Source: an uncultured Cytophagaceae bacterium (GTDB lineage: Bacteria > Bacteroidota > Bacteroidia > Cytophagales > Spirosomataceae). From it: a DNA stretch of 64,000 nucleotides. The stretch's first letter is position 1. Each line of letters begins with the position of its first letter. A model generated the notes under the pieces. The model saw only the letters and a list, made by a program, of their open reading frames with translations, made no database searches and was not told the origin of the DNA. The translations under genes and the position numbers were made by a program. Of the stretch, positions 16,255 to 23,642 are shown piece by piece. The DNA is taken from positions 1-64,000 of the forward strand of contig CAIUGL010000121.1 in assembly GCA_903898715.1 (NCBI GenBank). The letters run 5' to 3'.

Positions 16255-16703
16255 AAGATTGATTTTATAGTTATTTTTCTTCCTCTTAATTCAATGATTT
16301 CATTGGTTTGTTTTCCTACGAGTAATTCCCCGATGGGCGAATCTGCTGAAATTGCATAAAATGGAGTTCCTGAGCAACTTAATTTTCCTAATCCAACAGA
16401 AAGATAATAGTTCTCTGCATCCGTTTCGATGAAACTGCCTAGGCCCACGCGCGTTGGATTTTCGTGTATATCAATGCGCTTCATTTGGGCTAGTTGGCCT
16501 TTTAGCATATCCAAACTCGCACTTATCTTATCCATTTCTCGTTGCATCATTTCTCTTCCCGTTTCAAATTTATCCCCGGCACTACTTTTTGTATCGGAAT
16601 CACGGGATTCTTTGGCCAACAAATAATCTTTTATACCTTGCTCCATGCGTTCCTCTAAATGTTGGAGAATAACGGCATGTATTTCTGCTTTGTTGCTGAC
16701 CAT
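16251..16703 (-). CDS. GreA/GreB-like protein, Bacteroidota type
   Basis: 150-aa protein shaped like a transcript-cleavage factor: an N-terminal helical hairpin (about residues 1-75, MQREMDKISASLDMLKGQ) and a C-terminal FKBP-like domain ending SADSPIGELLVGKQTNEIIEL, like the Gre C-terminal motif. The tip of the coiled coil, which in GreA carries the acidic D-x-x-E pair, reads DTKSSAGDKFE, so the second acidic residue is not at the usual place. Databases sometimes mislabel this family as 3-oxoacyl-ACP synthase. First gene of an operon with DUF2834 and DUF1801. Confidence 0.7.
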   Translation of the reverse strand: MVSNKAEIHAVILQHLEERMEQGIKDYLLAKESRDSDTKSSAGDKFETGREMMQREMDKISASLDMLKGQLAQMKRIDIHENPTRVGLGSFIETDAENYYLSVGLGKLSCSGTPFYAISADSPIGELLVGKQTNEIIELRGRKITIKSIL

Positions 16704-16743
16704 ATAAATGAAATGATTTCGGAAATTATCAATAATTTCGCGG

Positions 16744-17622
16744 ATGACCTATTTCTCGCCAACTGACTTAATCATTAATCCGGACGGTAGTTCGTACCAT
16801 TTAGCGATTCGCCCGGATCAATTGCCTGACCAATTGATCTTAGTGGGTGATCCTGAACGGGTTCCCAAAGTTTCCCAATATTTCGATCGAATTGATACCC
16901 AAATTCATAAACGTGAATTTGTAAGCCATTTTGGGGAACTAGGCGGTCGGCGCTTGGGTGTTATCTCCAGTGGTATTGGTGCGGATAATGTGGAAATCGT
17001 GTTGAATGAATTGGATGCGTTGGTCAATATCGATTTTGAGACACGTCTGGAAAAATCAGTTAAAAAATCCTTGAATCTGATTCGTATAGGTACTTCTGGG
17101 AGTATACAATCTGATATACCTATAGATACATTTTTAGTTTCGGAGGCAGCCATCGGATTTGATAATTTGGCACAGTTTTATGGATTTGAATCTGATAAAA
17201 TGCTCTCAAGTGATCTATTGCGGGATTGGTGTGAGTCGATTCATTATCCATTGCCTGTGTATGGCGCTCAGGCTAGTTCAAAACTAGTAAATCAATTTCA
17301 GATGATTCCGTTGCGTGGATATACGTTAACGGCTCCTGGGTTTTATGCACCTCAAGGAAGAACTGTTCGGATGAATTCCATGTTGCCTAATTTCTTGCAG
17401 GATATTGCGACTCATGCATTTGATGGGCATTTGATCACTAATATTGAAATGGAAACAGCGGCATATTACGCCTTTGCAGCATCTTTGGGTCATGAAATGA
17501 TCTCGCTTAATGCCATTTTAGCGAATCGCCAAACACATGAATTTTCACAAGACCCCGAAGGTCAGATCCAAAAACTTATTGAGTTGACTCTAGATTCAAT
17601 TGCATCACATAATCGTCCATAA
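16744..17622 (+). CDS. Nucleoside phosphorylase (uridine phosphorylase-like)
   Basis: 292-aa enzyme of the NP-I (PNP/UDP) family that cleaves a nucleoside with phosphate. Key segments are ILVGDPERVPKVSQ (phosphate-binding glycine loop), RIGTSGSIQ, and TNIEMETAAYYAF, where the Glu-Met-Glu triad binds ribose. Whether it prefers uridine or purines cannot be read from the sequence. The 3' end overlaps the convergent GNAT gene by 47 bp, the longest overlap in the window. Confidence 0.85.
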   Translation: MTYFSPTDLIINPDGSSYHLAIRPDQLPDQLILVGDPERVPKVSQYFDRIDTQIHKREFVSHFGELGGRRLGVISSGIGADNVEIVLNELDALVNIDFETRLEKSVKKSLNLIRIGTSGSIQSDIPIDTFLVSEAAIGFDNLAQFYGFESDKMLSSDLLRDWCESIHYPLPVYGAQASSKLVNQFQMIPLRGYTLTAPGFYAPQGRTVRMNSMLPNFLQDIATHAFDGHLITNIEMETAAYYAFAASLGHEMISLNAILANRQTHEFSQDPEGQIQKLIELTLDSIASHNRP

Positions 17623-18073
17623 CATAGCCATTACCTATATCTAGGACCATTTCTTTTGCTCGGAAGAAGCCCATTTTTTCATAAAATTGAACAGCTGAAT
17701 TGAATTTATTTACATTTAATTCAATGTGCTTCACTCCTGCTTTAAATCCGTATTCTTTAATGAACGCAATGATTTGACTTCCTACGCCTTTTGATTTTTG
17801 GTCTGGATCAAGATAGATTTTGTGCAATTTCATTTTAATAGGTTCCGTAATTTCCATCGCGAAATAACCAATCACTAGATCTGCTTCTAAGGCCAAAAAA
17901 AACTCAACTTGTGAATTGATTTGCTTCATCAAAACTTCCGTTCCATACATCATATCCAACATATAAATCGTTTGGTCCTCGGATAAAATATGGCTGTATG
18001 TAGGCCGCCATGCTTTTTCAGCGATTTGTTGGAGGACTGGTATATCAGAAATGACTGCTTTTCGGAATTGCAT
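17576..18073 (-). CDS. GNAT family N-acetyltransferase
   Basis: 165-aa acetyltransferase with the standard motif order: RKAVISDIPVLQQIAEKAWRPTY at the N terminus, the acetyl-CoA loop in DPDQKSKGVGSQIIAF, and NVNKFNSAVQFYEKMGF near the end. Substrate unknown; the form resembles RimI/PhnO-like enzymes. Its last 16 codons are antisense to the end of the nucleoside phosphorylase gene. It is divergent from surE, with a GCGCAA/TTGCGC dyad between them. Confidence 0.85.
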   Translation of the reverse strand: MQFRKAVISDIPVLQQIAEKAWRPTYSHILSEDQTIYMLDMMYGTEVLMKQINSQVEFFLALEADLVIGYFAMEITEPIKMKLHKIYLDPDQKSKGVGSQIIAFIKEYGFKAGVKHIELNVNKFNSAVQFYEKMGFFRAKEMVLDIGNGYVMDDYVMQLNLESTQ

Positions 18074-18088
18074 AGACTAATTTAATGC

Positions 18089-18109
18089 GCGCAAATTTGT
18101 AAATTGCGC
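18089..18109. promoter_or_regulatory. Dyad GCGCAA-N9-TTGCGC between GNAT and surE
   Basis: Perfect 6-bp inverted repeat with a 9-nt AT-rich spacer in the 51-bp gap between divergent start codons at 18073 and 18125. Possible operator; no regulator identified. Confidence 0.35.
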
Positions 18110-18124
18110 ACAAATATACAATCT

Positions 18125-18892
18125 ATGAAGCCACTTATTTTAATTGCCAATGATGATTCTATTTCTTCCAAAGGAATTCGTGTTTTAACCGAGATTATGG
18201 CTGAAATGGGTGAAGTAGTTGTAATTGCACCGGATACGCATCAATCTGGCATGGGACATGCCATTACCATGGGAACTCCCCTACGCGTGACAGAAACGTT
18301 TGACTTTGGTCCTCAGGTCAAATCCTATAAATGTTCCGGAACTCCAGCCGATTGCGTCAAGATTGGAAAACATTTGATTTTAAAGGATCGAAATATTGAT
18401 TTGGTTGTTTCTGGTATCAACCATGGTTCAAACGCCTCGATTTCTGTTTTATATTCAGGTACAATGTCTGCCGCTATCGAAGCTGCCATGGAAGGAATTC
18501 CTGCCATTGGATTCTCCTTGTGTGATTTTCGCGCTGATGCAGATTTCAGTCACTGTCATGATTTTATTATTAAAATAAGCCAACAAGTTTTAACACATGG
18601 TCTACCGAAAGGCTTGACGTTGAATGTTAATTTTCCGGAGAAGTCGGCAGAAGCACCCAAAGGAATCAATGTCGTAAAACAAGCAGATGCAGTTTATCGG
18701 GAGCGTTTTGCAGAGCGCAAGGATCCATACGGCCAGCCTTACTATTGGATGGATGGAGATATAGAGCATTTCGACAAAGGGAATAATACGGATTTGGATG
18801 CTCTAGCAGCCAATTACGTGAGTATTGTACCTATCAAATATGATCTGACTGATTATGATGAGTTACGTGAGATGCAAACCTGGGAACTTTAG
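18125..18892 (+). CDS. surE: 5'/3'-nucleotidase SurE
   Basis: Metal-dependent nucleoside monophosphatase, 255 aa. The acidic metal site is at the N terminus (ILIANDDSISSKGI), followed by APDTHQSGMGHAIT and the asparagine-containing SGINHGSN. I chose the ATG at 18125 (MKPLILIAND), which is the usual SurE start; the longer frame from 18104 adds seven non-conserved residues. The last 30 bp overlap the convergent Nudix gene. Confidence 0.93.
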   Translation: MKPLILIANDDSISSKGIRVLTEIMAEMGEVVVIAPDTHQSGMGHAITMGTPLRVTETFDFGPQVKSYKCSGTPADCVKIGKHLILKDRNIDLVVSGINHGSNASISVLYSGTMSAAIEAAMEGIPAIGFSLCDFRADADFSHCHDFIIKISQQVLTHGLPKGLTLNVNFPEKSAEAPKGINVVKQADAVYRERFAERKDPYGQPYYWMDGDIEHFDKGNNTDLDALAANYVSIVPIKYDLTDYDELREMQTWEL

Positions 18893-19420
18893 CGCGTAAG
18901 TCATTAAGGTCGCTGCTGATAAAACATCTTTTATTTCCCCGTTTAATGCCATTTGAATGGCCTCTCGAACGGGGATTTTTTTGATTTGTAGTATCTCGGT
19001 GGATTCAGGCTCAGACTCTTTCATCGATAAATTTTCTGCCAAATACATCATCGATTTTTCATCAGTAACCGAATTTGAGAGGTACTGCTCCCCCAAAAAC
19101 GTCCATTTTTCTGCAATTAGGCCTGTTTCTTCTTTTAATTCGCGTTTGGCTGCTTCCAGAGGTAATTCATGTAGACAACCACCTTCAGGTAATTCCCATG
19201 AATAGGCATGGATGGTGTAGCGGTATTGGCCAACTAAATAGGTGTATCCTTCACGGTCGATGGGCAGTACAGCGATCGCTGTATTTTTGAAATGGACTTT
19301 GCCGTAGATTCCAGGTTCTCCGTTGGGTTTAATGACATCATGATGTTCGACACGAATCCAATCGTTTTCGTATCGTATTTCTTCACGGAGTGTTTTCCAC
19401 GGGTTTGATTCCTGTTCCAT
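18863..19420 (-). CDS. Nudix hydrolase, ADP-ribose pyrophosphatase-like
   Basis: 185-aa hydrolase of nucleoside diphosphate derivatives. The Nudix box is present as GGCLHELPLEAAKRELKEET, with the catalytic REL-x-EE-x-G core. The first segment is one residue shorter than the classical G-x5-E spacing. Upstream ELP and the overall layout fit ADP-ribose or NDP-sugar pyrophosphatases. A -7 element TATTTTTG lies immediately before the ATG, so the transcript may be leaderless. It is divergent from the CDF transporter. Confidence 0.87.
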   Translation of the reverse strand: MEQESNPWKTLREEIRYENDWIRVEHHDVIKPNGEPGIYGKVHFKNTAIAVLPIDREGYTYLVGQYRYTIHAYSWELPEGGCLHELPLEAAKRELKEETGLIAEKWTFLGEQYLSNSVTDEKSMMYLAENLSMKESEPESTEILQIKKIPVREAIQMALNGEIKDVLSAATLMTYALKFPGLHLT

Positions 19421-19424
19421 CCAA

Positions 19425-19441
19425 CAAAAATACTATCTTTG
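19425..19441. promoter_or_regulatory. Back-to-back -7 elements of divergent Nudix and CDF genes
   Basis: TATTTTTG on the minus strand (19432-19425) and TATCTTTG on the plus strand (19434-19441) both match TAnnTTTG exactly and are separated by a single base. Predicted starts are next to the Nudix ATG at 19420 and about 13 nt before the CDF ATG at 19458. No clear -33 TTG was found for either. Confidence 0.5.
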
Positions 19442-19457
19442 TTGACAATTTACGCGC

Positions 19458-20432
19458 ATGAAACAAAGGCTAATTATTTTTTCCTTTTTCTTGAGTTTGC
19501 TGATCATGTCGGCAAAGTTTTATGCCTATTACCTAAGTGGTTCCACAGCCATATTGACGGATGCGTTAGAGTCCATCATTAATGTTGTTGCAGCGGCATT
19601 TGCCTATTATTCAATCTATTTGGCTTCTTTACCTCGCGATTTAAACCATCCCTATGGTCATGGGAAAATTGAATTTTTCGCTTCGGGATTAGAGGGCGTT
19701 TTGATTTTGCTTGCGGCGGCCTATATTTTCTTACATGCGTCTCAGCATTTAATTGCAACGCCGAGTTTACAGCGTTTAGATTTCAGTATGTATGTTTCGT
19801 TGGGTTCCGCTTTGCTAAATGGCATCATGGGTTTTTACCTCGTTCAAGTAGGGAAAAATTCACACTCCCCGGCATTAGTAGCTGATGGGAAACATTTGAA
19901 ATTAGATGCTTATAATGGTTTTTTTATCGTTTTTGCCTTGGCAGTCACGTATTTAACTCAATGGCTTTGGGTGGATGCGTTAGCTTCTTTGTTATTCGCC
20001 GCGATGATGTGCTGGCAAGGTATTCGTTTAATTCGAGAAGCAGTAGCAGCTTTGATGGATGAAACTAATCCTACGGTGTTTAATAAAGTAATTGAATGGA
20101 TTACGCAGCACAGGCGGGTTGTTTGGATTGACCTACACAATTTACGTATTCAGCAATATGGCGGTGATTTACACATTGATTGCCATTTAACCTTGCCACG
20201 TTACTGGGATTTAAACCGTGTGCATGATGAAATTCATGACTTTGAAGTCAAAATTAGTGAAGTCTTACCCACCGAAATTGAGATATTTGTACACGTAGAT
20301 CCGTGTTTGGATGATTGTTGTTCACACTGTGCAATAGACGACTGTCCAATACGCAAAGCTCATTTTACCAAGAAAATCGATTGGAACGCCACCAACATGG
20401 CATTAAACCAAAAGCACTTTTACGCGCTTTAG
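19458..20432 (+). CDS. Cation diffusion facilitator family transporter
   Basis: Proton-coupled exporter of divalent metals (Zn, Fe, Co or Mn) in the inner membrane, 324 aa. It has the metal-site aspartate motif ILTDALESIINV, the family signature HPYGHGKIEFFA, and six predicted helices in residues 5-200. A cytoplasmic C-terminal domain follows, ending in a cysteine- and histidine-rich stretch (CLDDCCSHCAIDDC) that may bind metal. Which metal is moved cannot be told. Convergent 4-bp overlap with the following SDR gene. Confidence 0.9.
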   Translation: MKQRLIIFSFFLSLLIMSAKFYAYYLSGSTAILTDALESIINVVAAAFAYYSIYLASLPRDLNHPYGHGKIEFFASGLEGVLILLAAAYIFLHASQHLIATPSLQRLDFSMYVSLGSALLNGIMGFYLVQVGKNSHSPALVADGKHLKLDAYNGFFIVFALAVTYLTQWLWVDALASLLFAAMMCWQGIRLIREAVAALMDETNPTVFNKVIEWITQHRRVVWIDLHNLRIQQYGGDLHIDCHLTLPRYWDLNRVHDEIHDFEVKISEVLPTEIEIFVHVDPCLDDCCSHCAIDDCPIRKAHFTKKIDWNATNMALNQKHFYAL

Positions 20433-21115
20433 GCTGGTTTTAATTTGCCCATTCCTCCGTCTACGCCCATTATTTGACCTGTAATCCATGAATTATCTGG
20501 ATCCAATAAGAAATACGTCAAATTTGCTATGTCCTTGGATTCGCCTACGCGTCCTAAGGGATGACGTTTACCACTTGCCTCAATTTTTTCTGGAGAATTA
20601 AGCAAAGCCGCAGCCAGTGGTGTATTTGTTAATGAAGGTGCAATGGCATTTACACGTATTTGTAAGGCTGATAATTCTGCGGCAAGCGATCGCGTAAGTC
20701 CTTCAATCGCACCTTTGGAACTAGCAATTGAGGCATGAAATCCCATACCCGTTTGAACAGCTACGGTGCTAAAAAGAACGATCGAGCCTGATCCGTTTTG
20801 TTTTAGATTAGGAAGATACGTTTGAATGACTTTTACAGCGCCTAGTACATTGATTTGAAAGTCCGACTGGAAGTCCGCTTGGCTTAGTCGGTGAAAAGGC
20901 TTTAAAACTATACTACCAGGATTATATACTATGCCCTCAATCGGTCCATCGATGGTTGGCAATGCTGCATCTGTAGCTGCATCCCAAACATGATTCTCGC
21001 AATTTTCTGCTGCTGAACGCGCTATGTTAATCACGCGATGTCCTGCTTGTAAAAGTTTAACGGCCGTAGCGGCGCCAATACCATGACTGGCGCCTACAAT
21101 GATATAAGTTCCCAA
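20429..21115 (-). CDS. SDR family protein lacking the catalytic tyrosine, in a pterin operon
   Basis: 228-aa Rossmann-fold protein with a good cofactor motif (VGASHGIG, residues 7-14) and the active-site serine (LFSTVAV, Ser116) and lysine (Lys134). The catalytic Tyr of Y-x-x-x-K is Ile130 (IASSK), and the NNAG segment reads YNPGS. The C-terminal part (LGRVGESKDIANLTYFLL, GQIMGVDGG) is otherwise typical. It follows folE by 5 nt and PTPS before that, matching the enzyme order GTP cyclohydrolase-PTPS-reductase. A pterin role is an inference, and the missing Tyr argues for an altered or lost reductase activity. Confidence 0.8.
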   Translation of the reverse strand: MGTYIIVGASHGIGAATAVKLLQAGHRVINIARSAAENCENHVWDAATDAALPTIDGPIEGIVYNPGSIVLKPFHRLSQADFQSDFQINVLGAVKVIQTYLPNLKQNGSGSIVLFSTVAVQTGMGFHASIASSKGAIEGLTRSLAAELSALQIRVNAIAPSLTNTPLAAALLNSPEKIEASGKRHPLGRVGESKDIANLTYFLLDPDNSWITGQIMGVDGGMGKLKPA

Positions 21116-21120
21116 ATTAC

Positions 21121-21822
21121 TTAGTTGTGAAGTGAGTCTAAAAATTCTCGCTTGGTATTATCTTCTTGAAATTTACCACCGTAATATGATGTAATGGTGG
21201 ATGTAGCATCATCTTTAACGCCTCTAGAAGAAACGCACAAATGTTTAGCGTCAATGTAAACAGCCACATGTTCCGTTTTCAATACCTTTTGAAGGTATTT
21301 AGCGATTTGCATGGTTAAGCGCTCCTGTACTTGAGGACGTTTTGCAAAATACTGAACGATGCGATTTAACTTAGATAAACCAATCACTTGTCCAGATGAG
21401 ATGTATGCAATGTGTGTCTTGCCCATGATCGGAACAAAATGATGCTCACAATTCGAGTAAAAACTGATGTTCTTCTCGATAAGCATTTCATTGTAACCAA
21501 ATTTGTTTTCAAATAGCGCAATCTTAGGCTCGTTAGCCGGATTTAAACCACTGAAAATTTCTTCAATGTACATTTTGGCGACACGCTTCGGTGTTCCACG
21601 AAGTGAATCATCTGTTAGGTCTAAACCTAATGTTAGCATGATCTCACGAAAGTGAGCAGCTACTTTTTCAATTTTTTCTGCATCAGAAAGAACAAAAGCA
21701 TCCTCCCTCATCGGTGTTTCGATCGAGGTGGCTACATGATTGTCACCAATTTCTTCGTCTGTCAACAAGAAACGGTCTGTATCAATTAGCAGGGAATTCA
21801 ACGAAATTTCTTTCTGTTTCAT
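21121..21822 (-). CDS. folE: GTP cyclohydrolase I
   Basis: Converts GTP to 7,8-dihydroneopterin triphosphate, the first step of folate and biopterin synthesis. The 233-aa product has the zinc ligands in CEHHFVPIMGKTHIAY and HLCVSSRGVKD, with GLSKLNRIVQYFAKRPQVQERL. An N-terminal extension of about 45 residues (ETPMREDAFVLSDAEKIEK) looks like that of other Bacteroidota FolE proteins. The ATG at 21822 lies 41 bp inside the PTPS gene in another frame, so translation is probably coupled. The downstream SDR gene is 5 nt away. Confidence 0.95.
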   Translation of the reverse strand: MKQKEISLNSLLIDTDRFLLTDEEIGDNHVATSIETPMREDAFVLSDAEKIEKVAAHFREIMLTLGLDLTDDSLRGTPKRVAKMYIEEIFSGLNPANEPKIALFENKFGYNEMLIEKNISFYSNCEHHFVPIMGKTHIAYISSGQVIGLSKLNRIVQYFAKRPQVQERLTMQIAKYLQKVLKTEHVAVYIDAKHLCVSSRGVKDDATSTITSYYGGKFQEDNTKREFLDSLHN

Positions 21823-22204
21823 ATAATTTAATTTTTAAATCTAAGGTCGTGTCAATATGCGGTCTAAGTTTTCCATAAATCACAATAGCGATATTTTCAG
21901 CTGTAGGATTTAATTGGGCGAACTCGGGTACATCTAAATTAAGGTTGCGGTGGTCAAATTTCTTACACACTTCGCGTTGTACTAAGTCCGACAAAACTTT
22001 TGTATCGATGACATAACCTGTTTCTGGATTAATTGTTCCGGTAACCTGAATAATTAATTCATAATTATGCCCATGGTAGTTGGGATTATTACATAAACCA
22101 AAAATTTCCTTGTTTTTCTCGTCACTCCAACCAGTATTATGTAACCGATGGGCAGCATTGAAATGTTCTTTGCGGAAGATACTTACTTTTGGAGCGTCGT
22201 TCAT
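21782..22204 (-). CDS. queD: 6-carboxytetrahydropterin/6-pyruvoyl-tetrahydropterin synthase
   Basis: Zn-dependent T-fold enzyme, 140 aa, acting on dihydroneopterin triphosphate. Zinc histidines lie in FNAAHRL and YHGHNYEL. A catalytic cysteine is in FGLCNNPNYHG, and the C terminus has the family glutamate in LYETERNFVEF. It may serve queuosine synthesis (QueD) or a biopterin-like pathway (PTPS). No other queuosine gene is in the window. Promoter-proximal gene of the PTPS-folE-SDR operon, with a 41-bp overlap into folE. The symbol is tentative. Confidence 0.85.
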   Translation of the reverse strand: MNDAPKVSIFRKEHFNAAHRLHNTGWSDEKNKEIFGLCNNPNYHGHNYELIIQVTGTINPETGYVIDTKVLSDLVQREVCKKFDHRNLNLDVPEFAQLNPTAENIAIVIYGKLRPHIDTTLDLKIKLYETERNFVEFPAN

Positions 22205-22285
22205 TTTTTTAATTTAGGTATAAATTTACAAGAGTAATTTGATTAAATTTCAATTCCATCATCTAAAAACCTATTAAACAAATCT

Positions 22286-23638
22286 ATGAAGCGAAGGAAT
22301 TTTATCGCTAAATCGCTCGTTTATACATCAGGCGCGGCTTTTTTGCCTCATTTAGCTCACTCACAGACTATACAACTAGAAAAAGTACGATTAGGTTTCA
22401 TCGGCGTCGGACTTCGAGGTCGGAATCACCTAGAAATGGCATTGTATCGGGATGATGTTGAAATTGTTGCCATTTGCGATGTAGACCCCAATGCAATTCA
22501 ACAAGCGCAGAAAATGATTACGGCTAAAGGTCGAAAGCCTGCTGTAGTTTATCAAAAAGGCGATCATGATTTTGAAAATTTAGCCAAACGTTCAGATATC
22601 GATGGCGTTGTGATTGCTACTCCGTGGGAATGGCATGTGCCTATGGCACTGGAGGTGATGAAGCAGGGAAAATATGCAGGTGTAGAAGTTTCTGCCACAG
22701 TAACCCTTCAGGAATCCTGGGATTTGGTAAATATGTATGAGAAAACAGGTTCTCATTGCATGATTTTGGAAAATGTATGTTACCGTCGTGATGTCATGGC
22801 TGCACTTAACATGGTGCGTCAAGGGATGTTTGGCTCGCTTGCTCATCTACAATGTGGCTACCAGCATGATCTGCGTGAAGTCAAATTTAATGATGGAAAG
22901 CAAGCGTATGGCGGTGGTGTAGAATTTGGTGCCAAAGGTTTTTCTGAGGCCAAGTGGCGGACCCAACATTCCGTGGATCGAAACGGAGACCTCTATCCTA
23001 CCCATGGTTTAGGGCCAGTAGCTGAAATGTTAAACATTAATCGCGGAAATCAATTTGCCTATTTAACCTCTATGGCTTCACCTGCGATGGGTTTACATCA
23101 ATATATCGAAGAGAAAGGTGGTAAAGATCATCCCAATGCAAAAGTTAATTTCAAATGCGGTGATGTCGTTCAAACGATGATTAAGTGTCATAACGGAGAA
23201 ACCATTTTAATCACACACGATACCAACTTGCCACGCCCCTATTCGCTGGGATTCCGTGTTCAAGGAACAAAAGGGATTTGGACAGAAGATAACAAGTCTA
23301 TTTACCTCGAGGGAGTTTCTCCCAAACAACATCGTTGGGAGGATTTTAAGCCATATCAAGACAAATACGATCACCCACTTTGGAAATCACATGCCGCAGA
23401 TGCTGAAAATGCAGGCCATGGTGGAATCGATTATTTTGTACTTCGCGCCTTTATTGAATCCATTAAAAATAAAGTGGCACCACCTATCGACGTATATGAT
23501 GCAGCAGCGTGGTCGGCTATTTCACCACTTTCAGAGGAGTCTATTGCAAAAGGCTCCGCTCCTATTCAAATACCAGATTTTACCCGTGGAAAATGGAAAA
23601 CAAATAAACCTATCTTTGCATTAAATGATCAATACTAA
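22286..23638 (+). CDS. Gfo/Idh/MocA family protein, probable GH109 alpha-N-acetylgalactosaminidase
   Basis: NAD-dependent glycosidase-type member of the Gfo/Idh/MocA family, 450 aa. It begins with a twin-arginine-like export signal (MKRRNFIAKSLVYTSGAAFL). The Rossmann motif is GFIGVGLRGRNH. Segments TPWEWHVPMALEVMK, ENVCYRRDVMA, VEFGAKGFSEAKWRTQHS and NGDLYPTHGLGP follow; the Tyr and His of YPTH match the catalytic pair described for GH109. Close overall similarity to GH109 is from memory of the family. The next gene is a sugar transporter 4 nt away, suggesting uptake of an amino sugar released outside the cytoplasm. Confidence 0.85.
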   Translation: MKRRNFIAKSLVYTSGAAFLPHLAHSQTIQLEKVRLGFIGVGLRGRNHLEMALYRDDVEIVAICDVDPNAIQQAQKMITAKGRKPAVVYQKGDHDFENLAKRSDIDGVVIATPWEWHVPMALEVMKQGKYAGVEVSATVTLQESWDLVNMYEKTGSHCMILENVCYRRDVMAALNMVRQGMFGSLAHLQCGYQHDLREVKFNDGKQAYGGGVEFGAKGFSEAKWRTQHSVDRNGDLYPTHGLGPVAEMLNINRGNQFAYLTSMASPAMGLHQYIEEKGGKDHPNAKVNFKCGDVVQTMIKCHNGETILITHDTNLPRPYSLGFRVQGTKGIWTEDNKSIYLEGVSPKQHRWEDFKPYQDKYDHPLWKSHAADAENAGHGGIDYFVLRAFIESIKNKVAPPIDVYDAAAWSAISPLSEESIAKGSAPIQIPDFTRGKWKTNKPIFALNDQY

Positions 23639-23642
23639 ACCT

